In this document: positions 1 through 3,275 of the stretch, piece after piece | Layout of the letters: each line of letters begins with the position of its first letter | How positions within the stretch are numbered: the stretch's first letter is position 1 | Source: Promicromonosporaceae bacterium | Lineage (GTDB): Bacteria > Actinomycetota > Actinomycetes > Actinomycetales > Cellulomonadaceae | Direction of reading: 5' to 3' | NCBI GenBank assembly: GCA_009782865.1 | Contig: WRIF01000116.1 | Span: forward strand, 1-5,712 | DNA length: 5,712 nt | Made by a program: the position numbers and the translations under genes | Notes under the pieces: generated by a model | Database searches by the model: none | What the model saw: the letters and a program-made list of their open reading frames with translations, nothing else | What the model was told of the DNA's origin: nothing

Positions 1-33
1 GCCGAGCGCTAGGCCTAACCCGCCCAACCCGCC

Positions 34-68
34 GGTTGAGGAGCCGACAAGGTCGGCGTCTCGAAACC
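34..68. repeat. Intergenic palindromic repeat, GGTTGAGGAG / CGTCTCGAAACC type
   Basis: The element begins GGTTGAGGAG and ends CGTCTCGAAACC around a perfect core stem GCCGAC-AAG-GTCGGC (43-57). Pairing extends outwards from the core to 36-64 with one A/G mismatch and two G-T pairs, giving a stem of about 13 positions with a 3-base loop. From memory, similar GGTTTCGAGACG...CTCCTCAACC elements are scattered between genes in Propionibacteriales and other actinobacteria. That family link is recall, not a search result. No T-tract follows, so it is not a classical intrinsic terminator. It lies 68 bases before the MFS start codon and could form a hairpin in the leader RNA. Confidence 0.6.
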
Positions 69-97
69 AAGGGTCGCAACCAAGGGCCAACACCAAG
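65..97. repeat. Short direct repeats, AACCAAGGG, 13-base period
   Basis: AACCAAGGG occurs at 65-73 and again at 78-86. A degenerate third copy (CACCAAGCG, 7 of 9 matching) starts at 91, so the copies are 13 bases apart. They lie between the palindrome and the MFS ribosome-binding site. They could be regulator-binding repeats or the decayed edge of the palindromic element. The sequence does not decide which. The rest of 1-135 contains no gene that I can support. Confidence 0.4.
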
Positions 98-135
98 CGA
101 CGAACCGAAGCCCCCGAAACCTCAAGGAGTACCCC

Positions 136-1458
136 ATGGGAGTCATCAACGACCTGCGGATGCTGCTGAGGTTGCGGGGGTTTCGGCGTCTCTTCTTGAC
201 CCGGGCGGTCTCCCAGGCGGGTGACGGCGCCTTCCAGGTGGGCCTGGCGACGGTGCTGTTCTTCTCCCCGGAGAATGCGGGCACCGCCGCCGAGATCGCC
301 GGCGGCTTTGCGATCATGTTTGCCCCGTTTGTCATCGCCCCGTTTGTGGGGGTGCTGCTCGACCGCTGGCAGCGCCGCCAGGTGCTGCTGTGGGCAAATC
401 TAGTGCGCGGCCTGATCACCGCCATTGGCGCGGCGGTCATGCTGGCGTGGGGCGGCACCTGGGTGGTGGCGGGGATCGGCCTGCTCGCCCTGGCCTGCAA
501 CCGCTTCATCCTTTCGGGCCTGTCGGCAGGCCTGCCGCTGGTGCTGGAGGAGGATGCAGGCGACCCGGAGGCCGGGCGCGCGCTGCTGCTCACCGCCAAC
601 TCGATAGTGCCGACCCTGGGGGCGGGCGCCCCCTTCCGGGGCGGGGGGGTGGGCCTGGCCCTGGCCTTCATCCTGCCGGAGGGGCGGGGGCGCGACGCCG
701 CCGCCCTGGGAGTCGGCGCCTGTTTGATGCTGGCCGCCGCAGCCTGCGCCCTGCGGCTGCGCCGCACCCAGTTGGGCCCGGAGCATCCGGCGCAGACCCA
801 GATCAGGCAAGACGTTGTCGTCATCCTGCGGGACATGGGCCAGGGCGCCCGCTACCTGGTGGCCCGCCGCACCCCTGGGCAGGGCCTGTTGGCGATGGCG
901 GTTCACCGCTTCTTGTTCGGGATCGTGTTCATCGCGGCCATCCTGATCTCGCGCAACCTGCTGAACCCGGACAACCTGGATGCCGGCATCGCCACGTTCG
1001 CCACCATCGTGGGGCTGATCGGGGTGGGCGGCGGCCTGGCCGTCGTCATCACCCCCACCATCTCCCGGTACACCGGGCCCCAGGTGTGGGTGGCGTTGAT
1101 GCTGGTGCTCTCGGCCGTGTCCCAGGCGGTGCTGGCGTGGTCGTATCAGCGCTGGGTGATCATGGCTTGCGCCTTCTTGCTCGGCACCGCCGCGCAGGCC
1201 GCGAAGATCGCGGTGGACACCATCGTGGCCAAGGACTCCCACGACGAGTTCCGGGGCCGCGCGTTTGCCTTCTATGACCTCTTGTTCAACCTGGCCTTCA
1301 CCGGCGCCGCCGGCTTCGCCGCGCTGGTGGTGCCCGATCTGGGCTGGAGCCGCGAGCTGTTCGGCGCCCTGGCCGCCGCCTACCTGGTCGCCGCCGCCTG
1401 GGTCTACTTCGGCGCCGCCCGCGCCCCACGCGGGTTGGACCTCGCCAAGTTCCAGTAG
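136..1458 (+). CDS. MFS family transporter (12-TM-type permease)
   Basis: The 440-residue product is a cytoplasmic-membrane secondary transporter of the major facilitator superfamily; its substrate cannot be read from the sequence. The opening (RLFLTRAVSQAGDGAFQVGL, residues 18-37) and the loop 2-3 signature GVLLDRWQRRQVLL (72-85, a form of MFS motif A) are typical of MFS_1/MFS_3-type drug or metabolite exporters. Hydrophobic segments run throughout, with a charged central loop at about 210-250 dividing the two halves, and the length is normal for 12 helices. The start is fixed by AAGGAG at 124-129, six bases before ATG. The C-terminus is short and polar (LDLAKFQ). It stands alone, converging on the toxin gene 48 bases downstream. 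Oddity: around residues 160-175 a very G-rich stretch encodes GAGAPFRGGGVG, placing Pro and Arg where a membrane helix is expected; base errors there are possible. Family call is firm, function is not. Confidence 0.88.
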   Translation: MGVINDLRMLLRLRGFRRLFLTRAVSQAGDGAFQVGLATVLFFSPENAGTAAEIAGGFAIMFAPFVIAPFVGVLLDRWQRRQVLLWANLVRGLITAIGAAVMLAWGGTWVVAGIGLLALACNRFILSGLSAGLPLVLEEDAGDPEAGRALLLTANSIVPTLGAGAPFRGGGVGLALAFILPEGRGRDAAALGVGACLMLAAAACALRLRRTQLGPEHPAQTQIRQDVVVILRDMGQGARYLVARRTPGQGLLAMAVHRFLFGIVFIAAILISRNLLNPDNLDAGIATFATIVGLIGVGGGLAVVITPTISRYTGPQVWVALMLVLSAVSQAVLAWSYQRWVIMACAFLLGTAAQAAKIAVDTIVAKDSHDEFRGRAFAFYDLLFNLAFTGAAGFAALVVPDLGWSRELFGALAAAYLVAAAWVYFGAARAPRGLDLAKFQ

Positions 1459-1484
1459 GCCCGGCCAGACGATCCTGCGCCTAC
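1455..1484. terminator. Candidate bidirectional terminator hairpin
   Basis: GTAGGC (1455-1460) is the exact reverse complement of GCCTAC (1479-1484), separated by 18 bases. It overlaps the MFS stop codon and sits in the 48-base gap between two converging genes, where a shared terminator would be expected. The stem is only 6 bp, the loop is long and there is no T-tract, so the call rests mainly on position. Confidence 0.28.
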
Positions 1485-1506
1485 CGCCCAGTCCGCCCGC
1501 CATCAC

Positions 1507-1917
1507 TCACGGGGGGCTCCAGCGTGCGGGGTCGATGACAGCCACGGTCCCGACCTGGCGGACACCCTTGTCAAACGTCGCTACGGATGTTCCTGGACTG
1601 GACTCCGCCAGGGCCACCAGATAGGCATCCGGGAAGTCCATGCGCTGGTCCGCAAACAGGTCAAGCGCCCGAAGCAGCGCCGGCTCACTGGGAGTTACCA
1701 CGTTTGGGAGAGCGATGAGGGAACGCAAGGCCTGAGCGATCTCGGAACGGGGCCGGGAGTAGAACGACTGCATGACATAGAGCGCCTCGGCGGCGATCAG
1801 ATCGACCAGCAGCAGGCGAGGAGCCGAGGCGAACAGCCTGGTGGCGTCCGCTGAGTGTCCAGCATGATCCTGCAACAAATGCCGCAAAATCACGTTCGTG
1901 TCCAGAATCATTGTCAC
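1507..1917 (-). CDS. vapC: PIN-domain ribonuclease toxin, VapC family
   Basis: This 136-residue protein is a Mg2+-dependent PIN endoribonuclease, the toxin of a type II toxin-antitoxin pair; family members cut tRNA, rRNA or mRNA and halt growth when the antitoxin is lost. The four acidic active-site positions are visible: D6 in ILDTN, E44 in AAEAL, D97 in DFPDAYLVA (D94 is a nearby alternative) and D116 in ATFDKG. Length and motif spacing are normal, so it looks intact. The start is GTG at 1917-1915, whose bases overlap the antitoxin TGA (GTGA), implying translational coupling. ATG two codons further in (1911) is an alternative start. It is the second gene of the operon, so the antitoxin is made first. 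RNA target unknown. The name is a family label; close homologues are often annotated only as PIN domain protein. Confidence 0.92.
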   Translation of the reverse strand: MTMILDTNVILRHLLQDHAGHSADATRLFASAPRLLLVDLIAAEALYVMQSFYSRPRSEIAQALRSLIALPNVVTPSEPALLRALDLFADQRMDFPDAYLVALAESSPGTSVATFDKGVRQVGTVAVIDPARWSPP

Positions 1918-2183
1918 GGCACAACCCCGTTCTGCTCAACCCATTCCTGGGCGCGCGCCTCGTAGGTGCGGCGCCGCACCTCTTCCCAGGGGAGGCCCCG
2001 CAACTCTGGCGGAACTGGGATGCTGCCTGCTAGGTCGAGAAAGTTCGGAACTCTCTCGATCTCAACCTTGTTATCCTTCAGCGCGAACGTCAGCCTGTCC
2101 CCCTTGCCGATACCCAGGGCCTTGCGAATGCTCACGGGCAGTGTTATCTGCCCCTTCGTGGTGACGGTTGCCGTGACAGTCAT
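1914..2183 (-). CDS. vapB: AbrB/SpoVT-fold antitoxin (VapB/MazE-like)
   Basis: The 89-residue antitoxin has an N-terminal swapped-hairpin DNA-binding domain: TVTTKGQITLPVSIRKALGI (about residues 5-24), followed by GKGDRLTF, is the classic AbrB/MazE signature. The charged C-terminal tail LPWEEVRRRTYEARAQEWV (about 64-82) is the expected toxin-binding arm, which blocks the PIN active site. Proteins of this kind usually repress their own operon, more strongly in complex with the toxin. The start at ATG 2183 is chosen because AAGGAG lies four bases upstream and the AbrB domain begins a few residues in. An in-frame ATG at 2246 would add 21 unrelated residues and lies upstream of the predicted promoter. 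The gene overlaps vapC by 4 bases. Pairing an AbrB-type antitoxin with a PIN toxin is well known. Confidence 0.92.
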   Translation of the reverse strand: MTVTATVTTKGQITLPVSIRKALGIGKGDRLTFALKDNKVEIERVPNFLDLAGSIPVPPELRGLPWEEVRRRTYEARAQEWVEQNGVVP

Positions 2184-2187
2184 AACT

Positions 2188-2193
2188 CTCCTT
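2188..2193 (-). promoter_or_regulatory. Shine-Dalgarno site of vapB
   Basis: On the minus strand AAGGAG precedes the ATG at 2183 by four bases (AGTT). It decides the start in favour of the 89-residue form over the upstream ATG at 2246. It overlaps one arm of the candidate operator at 2191-2212. Confidence 0.75.
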
Positions 2194-2212
2194 ACCTCTA
2201 CTTCATGGTAAG
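2191..2212. promoter_or_regulatory. Candidate vapBC operator (inverted repeat)
   Basis: CTTACC (2191-2196) and GGTAAG (2207-2212) are exact inverted repeats with a 10-base spacer, about 16 bases centre to centre. The repeat covers the predicted -10 box and the Shine-Dalgarno site of vapB, where an autorepressor would act. AbrB-fold antitoxins commonly bind inverted repeats in their own promoters. That this protein binds this site is inference. Confidence 0.5.
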
Positions 2213-2233
2213 CCAAGAGTCGGGTCGCGGCAA
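2205..2233 (-). promoter_or_regulatory. Predicted promoter of vapBC
   Basis: Reading the minus strand, TTGCCG (2233-2228) and TACCAT (2210-2205) are separated by exactly 17 bases. Each matches four of six positions of the housekeeping sigma consensus. Transcription would start near 2198, giving a short leader that contains the AAGGAG site. Confidence 0.5.
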
Positions 2234-2247
2234 GGCGTCGCGGCAAG
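2224..2247. repeat. Direct repeat GTCGCGGCAAG, 13-base period
   Basis: GTCGCGGCAAG occurs at 2224-2234 and 2237-2247, separated by GC. The pair lies in the 81-base divergent spacer between vapB and the first small membrane-protein gene, and the left copy contains the predicted vapBC -35 box. It may be a regulator site or a simple slippage duplication. Confidence 0.45.
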
Positions 2248-2253
2248 TATCGC

Positions 2254-2259
2254 TAGGGT
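2254..2259 (+). promoter_or_regulatory. -10-like TAGGGT box just before an ATG
   Basis: TAGGGT fits the actinobacterial TAnnnT -10 form and ends five bases before the ATG at 2265. This is roughly the spacing of a leaderless transcript. The same TAGGGT occurs six bases before the second paralogue (2823-2828). No clear -35 is visible. The G-rich run could instead be a poor, G-U pairing ribosome site. Confidence 0.35.
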
Positions 2260-2264
2260 GGGCC

Positions 2265-2675
2265 ATGAGCAGCCTGCATGAGGCCCCCAACCCGGGCGCA
2301 CCGACCGCCCCGCAGTACGGCGCTCCGAGGGCTCCGCAGTGCCAGGAAAAATCCGTGGACCCGGGCAAGACCCTGGGTATCGTCGCCCTGGTCTTCTCCT
2401 TCATCGCTGCCATTGTGGTCATGACTCTCAGCATCGTTGCCATCTTCGTCCAAGTTCCCGGCATCGATGCCATCGTCACCCTGGCCTTCTCCTTCAACGC
2501 TGCCGGCGTCGGCCTGGTTCTCGGCATCGTCGCCGGTCAGCGGTCGCGCGCCGTCAGCTTCACGAACAACTCGGCCACGGCTGCGATCACGCTTTCGGCC
2601 ATCTCCATGGTGCTGCAGGTCGTCGGCATAATCCTAATCCTGATTTCCGCCGCCAGGCGCGCGGGCCTGGTGTGA
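2265..2675 (+). CDS. Small DUF4190-like membrane protein, variant with extra TM segment
   Basis: The 136-residue protein has a short soluble tail with one and a half APQYGAP-type repeats (residues 15-26, the second spoiled to APQC), then DPGKTLGIVALVFSF, a motif shared with the next gene. Predicted membrane segments are about 38-61, 69-90 and 104-128, with the basic loop GQRSRAVSFTNN between the last two. The second segment looks like a copy of the first (31-residue offset), so this paralogue has three helices against two in its neighbour. Function is unknown; proteins of this kind are usually annotated DUF4190 or hypothetical. ATG 2265 is preferred over ATG 2205 because the paralogue begins with the same TAGGGT...GGCCATGAGC context, and because 2205 lies inside the vapBC promoter. 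It is divergent from vapB. Its last codons form a hairpin. Confidence 0.75.
   Translation: MSSLHEAPNPGAPTAPQYGAPRAPQCQEKSVDPGKTLGIVALVFSFIAAIVVMTLSIVAIFVQVPGIDAIVTLAFSFNAAGVGLVLGIVAGQRSRAVSFTNNSATAAITLSAISMVLQVVGIILILISAARRAGLV
2376..2534 (+). repeat. Internal in-frame duplication of a membrane segment (93-base offset)
   Basis: Bases 2376-2441 and 2469-2534 align without gaps over 66 bases, with 51 identities by hand count. At the protein level GIVALVFSFIAA matches AIVTLAFSFNAA, and the ends LSIVA and LGIVA also match. The remaining 27 bases of each 93-base unit do not align. The downstream paralogue has only one such segment, so the extra copy is probably a gain in this gene. Confidence 0.55.
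2651..2672 (+). terminator. Hairpin at the 3' end of the first DUF4190-like gene
   Basis: CGCCAGGC (2651-2658) pairs with GCCTGGTG (2665-2672) across a 6-base loop, giving eight pairs including one G-T. It sits immediately before the TGA at 2673. There is no T-tract, so it may be a weak terminator or an mRNA 3' stabilising stem. The following 159 bases up to the next start codon hold no supported gene. Confidence 0.35.
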
Positions 2676-2775
2676 CTGGCGGCACCTACAGAGTTACCCG
2701 CTGCGTTGGCGAGCGCGCGAAACTGGTCACCATCGCTGCCGTCTACTACGACGGGGTGGATTGGGAGACGCGGTA

Positions 2776-2804
2776 TTGACCTCGCGTCACTCGCTGCCGA
2801 CAAT
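2776..2804 (+). promoter_or_regulatory. Predicted promoter of the second DUF4190-like gene
   Basis: TTGACC (2776-2781, five of six consensus positions) and GACAAT (2799-2804, four of six) are exactly 17 bases apart. Transcription would begin near 2811 and give a leader of about 24 bases containing the G-rich run GGGTAGGGTGGGG. A separate, leaderless start from TAGGGT at 2823-2828 is the alternative. Confidence 0.5.
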
Positions 2805-2834
2805 CCCTCCGCCTGTCACGGGTAGGGTGGGGCC

Positions 2835-3239
2835 ATGAGCAACCCCTTTGATGCCCCAGACCCTAGCGCGCGGGTCGCTCCCCCGGCTCCGGCTCCGCAG
2901 TACGGCGCCCCGGCCGCCCCGCAGTACGGTGCGCCCCAGGCTCCGCAATATGGCGCGCCCCAGGCCCCGCAGTACCAGCCGGCCCAGCAGGGCGCCTGGC
3001 AGCAGGGTTATGTCCAGGAGGATCCGGGCAAGACCCTGGGGATAGTCGCCTTGGTCTTCGCGTTCTTCTTCTCGCTCGTCGGGCTGATTCTTGGCATCAT
3101 TGCCGGTCAGAAGTCGCGCGCCGCCGGGTTCAAGAACACCCTGGCTACGGTAGCCATCTGGGTTTCGGCCGTGTGGATGGTCCTCACGGTCATCCTGCTC
3201 GTCGCCGTCGGGATAGACGGAGTCGATTTCAGCTTCTGA
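2835..3239 (+). CDS. Small Pro/Gln/Tyr-rich DUF4190-like membrane protein
   Basis: The 134-residue protein begins with a 60-residue low-complexity tail containing four tandem 8-residue units related to APQYGAPQ (residues 20-51), then QQGAWQQGY. After EDPGKTLGIVALVF come two hydrophobic segments (about 68-90 and 103-125) joined by a basic loop, GQKSRAAGFKN. The C-terminus is acidic (GIDGVDFSF). This tail-plus-two-helix design is common in actinobacterial DUF4190 proteins of unknown function, and no catalytic motif is visible. By the positive-inside rule the basic loop should face the cytoplasm, which would put the tail outside. No classical signal peptide or lipobox is present. Start: ATG in TAGGGTGGGGCCATGAGC, the same context as the paralogue upstream. 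hrpA follows 36 bases later in the same frame; co-transcription is possible. Confidence 0.8.
   Translation: MSNPFDAPDPSARVAPPAPAPQYGAPAAPQYGAPQAPQYGAPQAPQYQPAQQGAWQQGYVQEDPGKTLGIVALVFAFFFSLVGLILGIIAGQKSRAAGFKNTLATVAIWVSAVWMVLTVILLVAVGIDGVDFSF
2892..2987 (+). repeat. Four tandem 24-base units encoding APQYGAPx
   Basis: The units are 2892-2915, 2916-2939, 2940-2963 and 2964-2987. They encode APQYGAPA, APQYGAPQ, APQYGAPQ and APQYQPAQ. They differ mainly at synonymous third positions (CAG/CAA, TAC/TAT, GGC/GGT), so the peptide is conserved while the DNA has drifted. The upstream paralogue keeps only one and a half units. Confidence 0.85.
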
Positions 3240-3275
3240 CGTAATCAGGTTGCGACCCTGAGCGACAATGGTTCC

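Noticed and set aside
3..224. Plus-strand frames open from the left edge (Pro/Arg-rich), possibly the tail of an upstream gene
   Set aside because: They run through the palindromic repeat and into the MFS gene, have no recognisable motif, and frames stay open by chance at this GC content. An incoming gene cannot be excluded but is not supported.
15..836. Minus-strand open frame (273 codons) over the left edge and MFS start
   Set aside because: Ser/Arg/Pro/Ala-rich low-complexity translation with no family features; it overlaps a well-supported gene.
400..1506. Long minus-strand open frame (368 codons) opposite the MFS gene
   Set aside because: Its product is Gly/Gln/His-rich with no recognisable domain. 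It is the expected antisense shadow of a high-GC gene, and the plus strand encodes a clear MFS protein with a good ribosome site.
2184..2246. Upstream ATG 2246 as start of the antitoxin
   Set aside because: The extra 21 residues precede the AbrB fold, whereas ATG 2183 has AAGGAG four bases upstream.
2205..2264. Upstream ATG 2205 as start of the first DUF4190-like protein
   Set aside because: The added residues are unlike the paralogue and lie across the vapBC promoter. The paralogue begins at the equivalent of 2265 with the same flanking sequence.
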